64,000 nt of DNA from Epiperipatus broadwayi (GCA_028023455.1 JAQFVV010012489.1:1274381-1338380), one strand, 5' to 3'; shown: positions 12,402 to 23,420, counted from the stretch's first letter. Translations and numbers: made by a program. The notes: generated from the letters alone by a model not told the origin.

Positions 12402-12512
12402 ATTTATTTTTATATATCAAAGCATTGATCGGGAAGTGAACCCAGGCCAGCTGCTTGGAAGGCAGCTATGCTAACCACACGGCCACCAATGCTTGACTGT
12501 CTCACTTTATTT
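12387..12512 (-). mobile_element. tRNA-Gly-like SINE, family A, with target-site duplication
   Basis: A 71-nt tRNA-like sequence at 12422-12492, read on the minus strand, has acceptor strands GCATTGG and TCAATGC, an anticodon arm GCTGC-CTTCCAA-GCAGC (anticodon UCC, as in tRNA-Gly) and a B-box-like GGGTTCACTTCCC. It is followed only by a short TTTGATATATAAAA tail. The insertion (12402-12497) is flanked by an exact 15-bp repeat TGTCTCACTTTATTT (12387-12401, 12498-12512), so it is a retroposed copy and not a working tRNA gene. Confidence 0.9.
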
Positions 12513-12994
12513 TGTTTATTTGTTTCATTATTTTTACTTTCTTACAAATACCTATAATAAATCGCAATAATATAGAATAGTACTGGTGACTTCTGAATAC
12601 AGTTGAGACAAATCAGAACATTTCAAAGTGTGTGAGCAAAAAGCAATCATGAACTACACTGAAAGTTGTATGAATAGAGAACACCATTCATATGATAGAG
12701 GAGTCAACTTGATAGCATCTAATAATAATAGTTTAATTTCATCTATAAAAAAAATAATATAATTAAGAGTGATTTTTCAATTTTTTTTTTTTTAAAGAGA
12801 AAAAATACACGTTAGTGTGTAATTAATGTAAAATAATCACTTTTAGAAAATATTATAATGAAATTTAGCTTAATGAAAAACATAATTTACAAAAATAAGT
12901 TAGGGGTTTGAACTCAGACCTTCACATGATCCTCAACTATCCATGCTATCCCTTCCTTCAAACACACTTGATCACACACATATCAAAAAAGATA

Positions 12995-13055
12995 AATAAT
13001 CACCAATATTCGTATTTCGTGCTAAACCAGCCCTCATCAGTTGGTCCAGATTATC
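12995..13055 (-). ncRNA. Hammerhead ribozyme motif, family D left arm
   Basis: On the minus strand: stem I ACCAA/UUGGU plus the outer GAUAAUC/GAUUAUU, core CUGAUGA (plus-strand TCATCAG 13034-13040), stem II GGGCU/AGCAC with loop GGUUU, GAAA (plus-strand TTTC 13015-13018), short helix III and an AUA triplet. One stem II pair is mismatched. Confidence 0.8.
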
Positions 13056-13256
13056 ATCTCCACACATATATACAATCAATGCTTATCTTATATTAAGATA
13101 GCCAATCTTCATACTTTAATGGACAGGCTTCAATCCAGTCCACCCTACAACTCTACAACTGTCTATGGGGTGGGGTGGATTGAAGCCTGTCCATTAAAAT
13201 ATGAAGATTGACTAGCTTAATATAAGCTGCGTATGATTGTATATATGTGTGGAGAT

Positions 13257-13317
13257 GATAATCTGGACCGACTGATGAGTGCTGGTTTAGCACGAAATAC
13301 CTATATTGGTGATTATT
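13257..13317 (+). ncRNA. Hammerhead ribozyme motif, family D right arm
   Basis: Core CTGATGA at 13272-13278, stem II GTGCT/AGCAC with loop GGTTT (13279-13293), GAAA at 13294-13297, helix III AUACCUAU (13297-13304) and A at 13305; cleavage is predicted after 13305. Stem I is ACCGA/UUGGU with one G-U wobble, then a UGG bulge, then GAUAAUC/GAUUAUU. All core residues are intact and both ends leave through stem I, so this is type I. Confidence 0.85.
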
Positions 13318-13420
13318 TATCTTTTTGACATGTGTATGGCCAAGTGTGTCAGTATTATGAGATAGCATGGATAGTCATGTCAAGGTCTGAGTACAATCCC
13401 CCTATATATTACATATTGAA

Positions 13421-14839
13421 GTGTAGGTATGCGTGTACTGTAGAGAAAACATTCATGTATTAAAAATTAAGTTAATAGGTTTTTTTTAAAAATGGGTTAC
13501 TCTCAAATATATGTTTACTCTGTCTTTCTGGAAATAGTTGATGTTTGTGACATGAGGAATTGAGATAAGAGATACAATGATCAAAAACAAAAAAAAAATA
13601 TTGAAAATATACAAATGTACGTTGATTCATGTGTGTGTGTGTGACTTAGCATATATAATTAGTTTTTACATAACCACATATTTACACTTTGGCAGCAACA
13701 TTATATATGAAATGTTTATTGCATTCCTAACTGAATTGTGAATTGTTTGCTTATACAAAACTTTTGTTTTACCTATTATAAATCTTTTTCCCAGACATAC
13801 CGTCTGTCATATAAAAAAAAATTATAAACATACTTTATTAAAGAGAAATATTTTCTAAATTTCAATGCTATGAATAATGCTTAGCAAAAAGGATTAACAA
13901 TATAAGTGAAAATTATTCTGCTTACAAAGTTAATTTACATTTAAAGTAAATTGTAACACATACATTAAACACAAATATACTTTCATTTATGTAGGTTTAT
14001 TTTGTACACCAGATGGTAGAAAATAATATTTGTAAAAGAAGTTGGTAACAAAACACCAAGAAAATGAGTGATCAATGACACCATTTGATCATATTTGATG
14101 ATTTTTTGTAAAGCCTTATAGGTGAGTGGTCATATATTTTCTGTTAAACCCGAGACTTTTGGTTCAAACAGGCTTGGATTTTTTCTCTTCGGGATAGACA
14201 GTCTATAGGCAACCCAGTTAACCATGTTGCAATTGATAGGAGTGAATATCTATTTATTCATAGTTATATTCAATGGTTAATGTGGATTGGTTAGATAATC
14301 TCAATATCTGAATGAAAAAAATAACACATGTGATCATAATATATTTTCACTACTAATGGTTTCTCATTGCTACAGAAATCAAAAGCTACAGTTGTTTTAC
14401 TACTTTATCATAGTTTGTCCAATAATCAATTTTTCATTTGAAGACATACTTCTTTCACATACACTGCATTTAATTTGAAAACATTATTTTTAATATTTTC
14501 TTTTTTTTAACTGAAGATTTGTTTATAGATAAATATGACATTTACTTTTCCACTGAAATTTTTTCCAAAAAATAATTGAAGAAATTTGTTTTTTGTTTTT
14601 TAAGAAGTTTTTGTCTGAATAATCAATGTTATTTTTTTTTTTGTTTGGAACTTTCTTATTTACAAAATTTTTTAAATAATTTCATTGAATTAATTTGTAA
14701 AATGTAAATGAGAGAAAGATAAAAAAAAATCTTTTATAATCCACTACAGAACAATAAGTTCTATTGCATGCCTCTACAGAAAGAAATAATGAAGAAGGCA
14801 ATTCTCACTCATCAATCACCACATGGTGAAAATTCATGT
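13421..14839. other. AT-rich DNA, no gene seen
   Basis: A possible degenerate SINE relic lies around 14115-14240, with a TTGGTTCAAACAGGC B-box-like stretch; otherwise nothing is recognised. Confidence 0.45.
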
Positions 14840-14936
14840 TTATTGGTGGTCGAGAGGTCAGCACAGCTGCCTTACAAACAGTTGTCCCGGGATAGCGGGT
14901 TCGCTTCCCAGCCGATGCATAGTATGACACATGAAA
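14840..14936 (+). mobile_element. tRNA-related SINE, family B
   Basis: TTGGTGGTCGAGAGGTCAGC (A-box like) is followed by GCTGCCTTACAAACAG, the B-box-like GCGGGTTCGCTTCCCAG and the family tail GATGCATAGTATGACACATG with an A-run. An imperfect flanking repeat resembling AAAATTCATG and AAAAATCATG may be the target-site duplication. The 98-codon minus-strand frame overlapping it is a chance frame. Confidence 0.75.
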
Positions 14937-15565
14937 AAAAATCATGATAAATGTCTTTGAAACTACTGAATTAAACAAATATCCAAAAATGTGTCCACAA
15001 TTAATGTATTTTAAATAAAGGCTACAGACATTTCTAATTTGATAACCAAAGTTTATATATATATAATAATCTAATGGCTTAATGATAACACAGCTGAGCA
15101 ATGATATATTAACTATGAGCTCTGGATCTACTATTTTATTACTTCATGTAACAACACAGGTTATATTCACAAACGCATATACAAACTAAAGATTTTTGTT
15201 AAGTGTTCAGTCCAGTCCATAGACAACCCTATAAGTCAACTAGTTAGCAGTGAATAAAATGTATTTATCATTATTTATAGGGAAATTTAAAAAATGAGAA
15301 CTGCAAACTATGTTACTAATCGGCAAATAATTAGTATGGAAAATATATTTTTCACTCTCTTCTGTAAAAGAGTAATTTTCTTACAGAATAATCTTTTTAC
15401 GGCTGTTTATTCACAATTAAATAATGATATGGGTGTTTTTCAAAATTTTCCTCTGATATATATATATATATCATTGTCAGGATTGAATTAATTTTTTTTT
15501 TCTTTTTTTAAAAGGGTGGAGTGTGTGTGTGTGAATAAAATCCTTTTTTTAAGAAACAATATTTG
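14937..15565. other. AT-rich DNA, no gene seen
   Basis: Includes a (TA)n run at about 15461-15472 and short GT repeats near 15522; no gene recognised. Confidence 0.5.
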
Positions 15566-15695
15566 TTGCTCTACATAGTTTTGTGCCATGATGGGATGTC
15601 ATATTTTGATACTAAGGTCTTCAAATTGATTTCAGTTCTGGATCTTCTAATACTCTTATAAACTCTTAAGAAAAAAGGCTATTTCATTATATTTG
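15566..15695 (+). mobile_element. SINE family C, first of two adjacent copies
   Basis: This diverged copy aligns with the next one through TTGATTTCAGTTCTGGATC, CTTATAAACTCTTAAGA and AGGCTATTTCATTATAT. The head is tRNA-like and the tail ends in the family sequence ATTATAT. Confidence 0.6.
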
Positions 15696-15698
15696 TCC

Positions 15699-15827
15699 TT
15701 CATGGTTTAGTGTAATAGTAAAGTGTCAGACTCTGGAACTAGTTCTCAGATTGATTCCAGTTCTGAAACTTCTGGTGGTGAAATTTCTTATAAACTCTTG
15801 AACAATAAAGCCATTTGATTATATGTA
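15699..15827 (+). mobile_element. SINE family C, second copy
   Basis: The tRNA-like head has CATGGTTTAGTGTAATAG (A-box like) and GTTCTCAGATTGATTCCAG (B-box like). The body continues CTTATAAACTCTTGAACA and ends AAAGCCATTTGATTATATG. The same head and tail recur at 21.4, 45.1, 46.0, 55.1 and 61.1 kb. Confidence 0.75.
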
Positions 15828-17279
15828 TTATTTTTATTGAATACTAATTAAATCCATTTGTACATAATTATTTTACACTGCATTTGTTTCTTAACCATCT
15901 TGTGAATATTTGTAATGATGAATACAAGCAAACATTATATAATTTATATGCTTATTAGATATACAAATATCTATGATACAATTTAATTTTTTAAATATAC
16001 ATATTCAGAAAACCAAAAATAGAAGAATTCAGTTATGAAAAAGACAGTAAAATAATAAATCAGGAATGAGAGATGTATTTATTTACCATATGAATTTTAC
16101 TTTTTACTCAACTTAACTATTAACAAAATATCAAAATGAGCTTTCAGAGATTTTAACCAGGAAATAGATTCACCATTAGCTTTATTAAGTCCTTCCATTC
16201 TGCATCTGTATCACAAGATTCAGCAATCATTAACTATGTGGTTCAAATTTTATATTTTCCCATATTTACATAAATCAATGACTGATGAGTTCTATTTATA
16301 AAACAGATAAACAGAATGATCATAGGTTATTGTGAGTCTGGGAATAAAAGTTTAATTGTATCTAGAAAGATAAAATCTAACTGCTATGTTGTTGGATGTG
16401 GGAAAATAAATTTATTTGGACTATCATAAGAATCCCATTTTTTACACTATAATTCTTTAATTATAGATTCTTGATTTAACAACCAAAAATGAATCATAAG
16501 CAGTTCAATAATAGAATTTGGTCATTCTCCAAATAGATGATCTGAGTTTGATTCCTGGATAATATAATAGAAATAAAAAAAATCATATGTGCAAAGCAAA
16601 GAAGTGACCAAAATAAAAGAGAACTTTGAAGGTGTTTATGCAGACAAATATGCATAAAATTTATGTATTTAAATGAATAAATTTCATTTTTTTTATATTT
16701 CATACTTTCTCAGTGTTACTATGGATAGTGGGTCTATGGATATGGAGAGAAAAACTGCTACTCTAAATATTTATTGTACTTTGACTTTTAAATATACATG
16801 CATGATATGATTTTTTGCAGCATCAATATTTTAAAGTCCATCTATTTTTTTTTTTTTTTTTAAAAAGGTAAAAAATTTACTTTGGAAAAAGTTTTCATTA
16901 CAAAACAACCATTTGTTTACTCTTGACATAATTTTTATATAAGCTTGACACATTTATCATGATTTTGAAGCTATTATTAGAAGGAAAAAGTCATTTTAAT
17001 CAGAAATGTTAAATACTCTGCAATCATAGGAACAAAAGTCAATTTCAAAAAAGTGCAATTAAAAATAGCTCATAACTGTAAGTAAGTTAGCACCCTGTGA
17101 TCAAAAGAAATACTAATTTATAATAGTATGATATATTTTGTTATCTCTTTTACATAATTAAACCCAGAATATCATATTTAGAATTGCATCATAACTTTTC
17201 ATGACATGTGCTGCTTAGAATTTCATAACAAAATAATGAAAATTCTTCATCATTTTAAATAATTATTGATCCACTGCAG
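15828..17279. other. AT-rich DNA with one tRNA-like relic
   Basis: A degenerate tRNA-like stretch lies at about 16495-16570, with GAGTTTGATTCCTGG as a B-box-like sequence. No protein-coding signal is recognised; the 69-codon minus-strand frame at 16494-16703 covers this relic. Confidence 0.45.
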
Positions 17280-18135
17280 AATGGAGGGTTTTCTCAGTTC
17301 AATCCATCTTCTCCACTTTCTTATTTCATCAATTCATCTCACATGTGGTCTCTTTTTATCACTTTTACAATATCTTGGAATAATCATTTAAGATTTCAAT
17401 TGTCTATCTGTTATCATCTCTTCTATCAAGATGTCCAAACCAATTTCATTGCAGTCTTTTAATACTTTCAATGATGCCAATAATACTTATCTGTTCTCTC
17501 ACCTAAGTATTTTATTTTCAATTTCTTTTTGTTATTCTTAACACACATCTCTCCATACTTCTTTCAGTGGTTTAAAGTCTCTGTGTTGCTCTTTTTCTAA
17601 GTGTCCAAGTCTCAGATTTGTAAGTAAGAACTGGTAACACATGAAATAAAAACCTTTCTTTTTAAACACATAGGCATATTTACTTTTAATATTAAATTAT
17701 TTCTTACCAAAAGCACTTCAACAAATTTTGAATTCTATGGTTAATTTCATCCATTATGTTTCCATCTGTTGTAATAATCTGACCAAGATATTGGTAGTTA
17801 ATAACTTCTTTTAATTCTTTATTCTCAATCTTTAATTATTTTTTTTGAGAAAATCCATTGAACATTCTTAGTCTCTTTAACATTTACCTTTAAGCCTACT
17901 TTCTTACTTTCATCTGCTAACTATTCTAACATTCCCTGAAGCTCTAAAATATTACTTGCAAAAAAAAAAAAAAAAACTACATCATCCTCAAAATCTAAAT
18001 GACTTAAATAATCTCCATTTACTTTTATTCCTTTAGCTTCTTATTTTATTCCACAAAATACTTCTTGCAAAAATGTTATAAAACGTTTTGGGAATATGGA
18101 GTCACTTTAAAATTTGCACAAAATAAAGATTCTTG
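17280..18135 (-). pseudogene. RTE-type LINE reverse transcriptase remnant
   Basis: Read on the minus strand in three shifting frames, this is the second half of a non-LTR reverse transcriptase. From about 18105 downward I can read SDSIFPKRFITFLQEVF (family motif QGDxISPKLF), KVNGDYLSHLDFEDDVV (catalytic FADD, here FEDD, near 17985), ASNILELQGMLE, KVGLKVNVKETKN, YLGQ-like and TTDGN-like segments, NMPMCLKRKVFISCV, and late blocks resembling the usual QRSMERxML and RDRKRNTWIREQTKVEDI. These are typical of the RTE group. It is 5' truncated, full of stops and frameshifts, and carries a long T-run at 17960-17977. It is an old dead insertion. The clade call rests on remembered family motifs, not an alignment. 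Confidence 0.8.
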
Positions 18136-18769
18136 CCATCATTAAAGTTTAAAAATAAATAAAAATTGATAAAAAACATTAAAACATTTACTTTCTAATT
18201 TTTATTTTCCTGCTACATTATGACTTTAAGTAGAGAAATGTATTTGAGGAAAAAAGAGGATGAATCAGTTATGAAATGGACAAACTACATGATCTCAATA
18301 ATGTAAGTATTTTTGAATAACTAAACTTTCAGTAGAGGATAAGTGCTTAATTTCTGAGATTATATAATTACAGTTGTCTAACTCTGGTGCATTTAAATCT
18401 CCTATCTCAGATCAATTTCTGGCTTTTGTCTTTATCAGTAAGATTTGGGGTTTAAAATTGAAAATAATGCACTTATGCACTTAGTAACTATTTTTAAGTC
18501 CAGTTACCATTTGAGTTAACAATCTGAAATTAAAACTATTTTAAAATTTTGAGACAGTTATATAGATCTCATTCCAATTAATAACTATATAATTTAGTAT
18601 CCTCAGTTCCTTATTAATTGCAAGCAACATTTTGATCTGGATACAAATGCTACTAATAACAATAAAGCACTAATTCTTGAGCTCATTCAAACTTATTATA
18701 GAGTTAATAGAATTGAGAACTGCTTTTATTTTATCCTTAAATTAAATGATTTGTTATTATTAATATTCC
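18136..18769. other. AT-rich DNA, no gene seen
   Basis: No recognisable feature. Confidence 0.5.
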
Positions 18770-18905
18770 CAGCCAAGGATAAAAAATGCATGCTGTTAAA
18801 AAAATGGAAGGTTCTCTAACATATAATTACTGATCTGAAGTCAGATCTACATAACTGTTAAAATAAATTGAATTGGATTCAAATTCTTATGGTGACTTCA
18901 ATTTC
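18770..18905. mobile_element. Fold-back family E fragment
   Basis: Contains CTGATCTGAAGTCAGATCTACATAACTGT, matching in parts (for example TCAGATCTACAT) the internal segment of the 3.9- and 8.2-kb copies. No ribozyme is recognisable. Confidence 0.45.
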
Positions 18906-19924
18906 AGTAATTTTGATTAATAAAATGAAGAAAAAAAGACATGCTAGATGTATAACTCCATTACTTCTAGTTTTAAAACTCAAGTCTCATTAAAAAATGG
19001 CAAGTGCTGAAAATGCTTGCAAATATGAATTTAAATGTATTGCTAATTGCTAATCATTTTACTGAAGATTACTATAAATGGTATGGTACTATAGTAAAGA
19101 GATTCTCTTGTAATAAATAATTCTTTAAAAAATATCATTAGTATTACTGCCAAATGGCAATGGCAACTTGACCAACCTTAATAACTACAAACTTTTATAA
19201 AAGTGTTACTCTACTTAACAACTTTAATTTTTCATAATTCATTATTAAAATTAAGTTTTATTCATAATGATTTACAATTTCCATAACATTGTAAAGTTAT
19301 TCTTACAACCTGACATATTTATCAATGAACTTGAGACAGTGAACTTTTTTCTTCCAATATAATGCTATTATTTTTTCTAATAACATTCAATTATCATTTC
19401 TTCTAAATACATAAGAAATAAATTGGAAGTAATAATACCAGTTTTATAACATGAATTATGTCAATCCTACCTGTATTAAATGATTTATTATTTGTCTATA
19501 CACAAATTTGGTCACATATTTATTTCTCACTAACATATGCCCTTTCATTTTCAAATCCCTAACACAACATATATTATCAAGAACCCTTTCAAAATCAGTT
19601 AAATAAATATTAATCATTCTTTTTTTTATTACAGAAAGTCTTGCATAGTTTAATGCTCTGATAATATGACAGCTTTGGGTTTAAAGTCTATAAGTCACAG
19701 AAGAGCTTAGAAGCATTCAAGTTCTTAAATATTACATGACTTCTTAAGTTAAAAACCATTCAATTGTATTACTTCACTGCTTATACATCAACAATGGTTT
19801 TTACAACTTTAAATATATTTCTCACATCCATAGCAAGTTCAAATTATCTACAGTTGTGTTAAATTCTCCACCTACAGAAACTTTCAAGTAACAAGATATT
19901 ACTTTAAAACAAAGCCAAAATTCT
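18906..19924. other. AT-rich DNA, no gene seen
   Basis: No recognisable feature. Confidence 0.5.
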
Positions 19925-20440
19925 CAACAATAGGGCTACCCAGTGCAATCCAAAGTAATAAATGGATGCAAGAAGGTTTGTGCATTAAATACTTATCTAG
20001 TGCATACATCACCAATATCCACAGACAAGTTTCTAACTTACAGATTTTATCAGTGAGAAGCATTAAATCAGAGAGCACTGCACCAAGATTTATGATCTAA
20101 TGCAATCCTCTAGATGCCATCTTTTACTTATTAATTAACAATAAAGCTATGAGTTCAAAATGAAAACACAATAATGTTTTCAATTCAAGCTTTAACTTGT
20201 ATAGTTATATCCAATGCTCATCATTGATGAAAACCTCAATCTAGGAGTCTGGAGATATTAGATGAGTAGGGACTAGAGGGGATTTTATGAACAAATTTTC
20301 TTGCATCCATTGATTACTCTGACTTGTATTGGGAGGTCTTACTATATGAAGAGTTTGCCTCTATTTTACAGCTCCTGTAAGTATAGGAAATGGTAATTAT
20401 ATAATGTTTAGTGGTATAAGCTATTACTATGTTATCACTG
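19925..20440. mobile_element. Fold-back family E, diverged complete copy
   Basis: The left arm (about 19931-20115) and right arm (about 20215-20440) are inverted copies with many differences; for example AAATGGATGCAAGAAGG on the left faces CTTGCATCCATTGATTAC on the right. The right end carries the family sequence ATAATGTTTAGTGGTAT. Confidence 0.65.
20018..20060 (-). ncRNA. Hammerhead-like motif, family E (decayed)
   Basis: On the minus strand: stem I UCUCA/UGUGGA, core CUGAUAA (G8 replaced by A; plus-strand TTATCAG 20047-20053), a degenerate stem II, GAAA (plus-strand TTTC 20030-20033) and GUC before UGUGG. Loss of G8 predicts inactivity. Confidence 0.5.
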
Positions 20441-21011
20441 GTTATATTTTTATATTGCTTGTTACCTCAACATAGTTTAGCATCTTAATATTTAGAGTTT
20501 ACACCAAACTTTCATATCTTTAAAATGTTTAGAAATGATTTTATTCAAATTGTCATAATTATTAAGTCAAAGAAAAGCTATTAGCCATTCACATTTAAAT
20601 ATAAAATACGTTGGAAATATGCAATACTTTTCTCAGACCATTTAGTATCTATTGATAACTTTGGTGCTGATATCTAATGTAAGCTTTAATAATTAATAGA
20701 TATTAACTGATATTATTTATTAAATACAATGTAAAAGGAATATACTTATCTTAAGGGAGCACTATAGAAAAGTTTAAAAACAAGTAAAGTGCACATCTTC
20801 TATGCACATATAATAAACAGTTATGATAATCATATATTGCATTTAATGGAGAAATGCACTTTTTTATTAACTACATTTTAGCAATACTTTATCAAGGTTT
20901 ATAAACATTTTTTTTTTTTTACATTCCAATATGATAACAGTTTTAATATGTTTTTTCAATATGATTTTTTACAGCACAGGCTTTTTCATACCTGCACTCC
21001 AATATGTAATA
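20441..21011. other. AT-rich DNA, no gene seen
   Basis: No recognisable feature. Confidence 0.5.
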
Positions 21012-21246
21012 TATAGGAGGTTTGAACTCGGACTTTTACACAGCTCTCAACTATTTATGCTATCTCATACTGCTAACACACTTGATCACACACATGTTGA
21101 AAAGATAAATAATCACCAATATATATATTTCGTGCTAAGACAGCACTCATCAGTTGGTCCAGATTATCATCTCCACACATAGATACAATCAATGTTCAGC
21201 TTATATTAAGATAGCCAATCTTTATACTTTAATGGACAGGCTTCAG
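21012..21246 (-). mobile_element. Fold-back family D, single arm
   Basis: One arm only, in the orientation of a left arm, from TAGGAGGTTTGAACTCGGAC to AATGGACAGGCTTCA. Read on the minus strand it runs: body, ribozyme, tRNA-like stretch with TAGCATAAATAGTTGAGAG and GAGTTCAAACC, then CTATATATTACATATT. The 83-codon plus-strand frame here is this repeat. Confidence 0.8.
21108..21168 (-). ncRNA. Hammerhead ribozyme motif, family D
   Basis: Core CUGAUGA (plus-strand TCATCAG 21147-21153), stem II GUGCU/AGCAC with the changed loop GUCUU, GAAA (plus-strand TTTC 21128-21131), helix III AUAUAUAU, stem I ACCAA/UUGGU. The stem is perfect although its loop differs from the other copies, which supports the fold. 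Confidence 0.82.
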
Positions 21247-21344
21247 TTTTAATGAATTTAATACAAATGATTGATTAATCTCCAGAAGATATATTATATA
21301 CTTTCTTAATAACTATATCATATAAATATTATTATATTATAAGA

Positions 21345-21492
21345 TGCTTATGGAGATAATTGGAATATTAATAGCGAGAAAAAAAACATATAATTTTATT
21401 ACTTGGGAGTTCATAAGAAGTTCCAGCGGCAGAACTGCGATCCAAATCGGGCGTTCTACTTTCTGCGCCAAATAGCGCAGCGTATTAATATT
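21345..21492 (-). mobile_element. SINE family C copy
   Basis: On the minus strand: GGCGCAGAAAGTAGAACG (A-box region), GGATCGCAGTTCTGCCGCTG, then GAACTTCTTATGAACTCC and a tail with AATAAAATTATATG. It shares this tail with the copies at 15.7 and 46.0 kb, though the head is diverged. The 75-codon minus-strand frame over it is not a gene. Confidence 0.65.
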
Positions 21493-23062
21493 AAAGATTC
21501 TACGGCATGAGATATATGTACACGTATATAATAAAAATGTTTTGTCTTTAAAAAATAAAATCATTTTATTGTTTTATACCCAAAAGAAATTAAAATCTAA
21601 CTTATTATCAATGTATTATACTTACAGCCAAAATCAACAACAGTTTAAATCATATATAAAAGTTGCAAGCTCTCTAATATCTTATTTTTTAAATCTGTAT
21701 GCGAGTTAAGTTCTATGCCAGAAGGCAAATTGAAGGAAGAAGCTTGTTCAATACTGATGATAGTTTATAACTACTTTCCATTTCCTTTTCGTAATCTTTC
21801 CAGTAATACTTTTTTTTTTTTTTTACAGCTAAATCATAAACTTTAATGATCCTATTTTATAATTAAGATTTTATATTTACAATAATAATAAAATCGTTCT
21901 CACTAGAAAAAAAAAAAGATACAGAAAATACTTTTGCAATGTGAAAATCATTTTAATCACGTGGTGCTCGTTAAAGTTTACTATATAATTCTGAATCTTA
22001 GATTTCAGAATAAAAATCAGTGACAGATTATTATTGATGATGATCAAGTTGTTGGTTATAGTACTCTGCTGTTGCTGTGCTAGGTGGCAGATATAAGACT
22101 TTAAGTACTTTTAATTATATTTTATTAATTAATAACACACTTTATTCCACAATAGTTCAGATTGATTTATTTGTAAAAATTGGCTAGCCAAAACATATAA
22201 CACAATATAAAGATTGTTCTAGCTATATTTAGTCATAGGCGAAACTCTATAAGGAAAATTCAATTCACTGGTAATCTGAATACTTGCTTGCCTTAGTGAA
22301 ACCTAACACACTGCTTCATAATCTATAAGGCTCCTTAATAAACATGATTTACCAGTGCTATCAAGGTAATGAATGTTCAGGAATTGTATCGTCAACTAAA
22401 ATCTTCACATAAGAATAAAAAGTAAATTTCTTTACGGTATTGTTGTTTGAATTGTTTCTTATTTGCTAATCAGATTGTTTGTTTTTTAACACCCCCCCAT
22501 CAAATTTATTGCCTAGAATTGAGACATGGACTTCAATCAGTGTGATATAAACGTTAATGAAAAAAATTGAGAAAAGTCTTCAACAATTGAAAATAAAAAA
22601 AAATAAGTCTATAATATCAATTAATATGTTCTTCAGTGTGTTAAACATGATGACAGTAAATCTACTATTGTACGAATACATCTTTACTGGACTGGATATA
22701 AGAAGCAAATGAGGAATAATTGAGTTTAAAAAGCTAGATGTCAATTATTTTATAAAGATTATTTCAAACACAGTTTTAAGAAGATGTCATTTATTTTATA
22801 AAGATTATTTCAAACACAGTTTTAAGAAGTGCTATGAATAGCAGCATACTGCCACGAATAACAAAATATAATTATGCATGGTATAAAAGTCTTTAAGAAA
22901 TAAAAGATTATGTAAGAGTTAAAATATAGCACTACAAGATGCCAATAAATAGAGAAAGAATTAGTATGTGACATAACAAAAAATTGATAATTATTTATTT
23001 AATATAGAATTCAATTTGGATATGTATTTGTTTCAATTATCTATAATATGATAATATAATAT
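21493..23062. other. AT-rich DNA, no gene seen (tandem duplication listed separately)
   Basis: Includes a C-run at about 22492-22498 and long T-runs; no gene recognised. Confidence 0.5.
22736..22827. repeat. 46-bp tandem duplication
   Basis: Two adjacent copies of a 46-bp unit starting AGATGTCA and ending CACAGTTTTAAGA (22736-22781 and 22782-22827) differ at only about one position. A recent local duplication. Confidence 0.93.
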
Positions 23063-23123
23063 AATGGGCAGGCTAATAGCTCTAAACAAACTTTTCCAAT
23101 AAATGATAAAAGAGAAAGCATAT

Positions 23124-23165
23124 CCCCAAACTGGTTTCAAGATGATGGCTCTCCTCAGTGAGGTG
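23124..23165 (-). ncRNA. Hammerhead ribozyme motif, family F left arm
   Basis: On the minus strand: stem I CCUCA/UGGGG, core CUGAGGA (fits CUGANGA; plus-strand TCCTCAG 23152-23158), stem II GAGC/UCUU with loop CAUCA and one broken pair, GAAA (plus-strand TTTC 23135-23138), short helix III. Confidence 0.62.
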
Positions 23166-23279
23166 CTAGAATATTCAAACATTAGATTTAAAATACCAAC
23201 TCAAGCACAGCATAAAATCTGAAATTTTCAGATATCTATATGACTTCAAATCCAGCTATCTAACTTAAACATTCTAGCA

Positions 23280-23323
23280 CCTCACTGAGAAGAGCCATCA
23301 GCTTGAAACTGATTTGGGGATAG
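23280..23323 (+). ncRNA. Hammerhead-like motif, family F right arm
   Basis: Stem I CUCA/UGGG, core CTGAGAA (23285-23291; G8 changed to A), stem II GAGC/GCTT with loop CATCA (23292-23304), GAAA at 23305-23308. Stem II is fully paired here, but the catalytic G8 is lost. Confidence 0.6.
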
Positions 23324-23420
23324 GGATAATTTTAGATAGAGATTTTAAATGCTTTTTCTTCCATCATTTATCAGAAAAGTTTGTTTAGAGCTATTAGCAT
23401 TCTCATTATATTACATTTGT

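Larger units (their letters stand above)
12901..13420. mobile_element. Fold-back family D, complete copy with two opposed ribozymes
   Basis: Two arms of about 240 bp (12903-13140 and 13165-13405) are inverted copies of each other, separated by a short centre near 13141-13164. The outer ends read GGGGTTTGAACTCAGACC on the left and GGTCTGAGTACAATCCCC on the right, resembling a tRNA B box on the outward strand. Each arm carries a hammerhead motif. The small reading frames on both strands here are the same repeat and are not genes. Confidence 0.88.
23063..23420. mobile_element. Fold-back family F, complete copy
   Basis: The outer arms contain AATAGCTCTAAACAAACTTT on the left and AAAGTTTGTTTAGAGCTATT on the right, and the inner arms contain inverted copies of AGTGAGGTGCTAGAAT. 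Each arm holds a hammerhead-like motif related to family E. The right flank shares ATTTTAAATGC and GTCATGTGA-type blocks with the 25.3- and 25.7-kb repeats. Confidence 0.8.

Noticed and set aside
12908-13368. Reading frames of 62 and 71 codons sharing a TNSDLHM/HSSVGPDYHLHTYIQS-like peptide (also at 20931-21182)
   Set aside because: The shared peptide comes from the hammerhead region of the repeated D element, not from a protein family.
16266-16300. CTGATGAG at 16281 as an isolated hammerhead core
   Set aside because: No stem II and no GAAA within reach.
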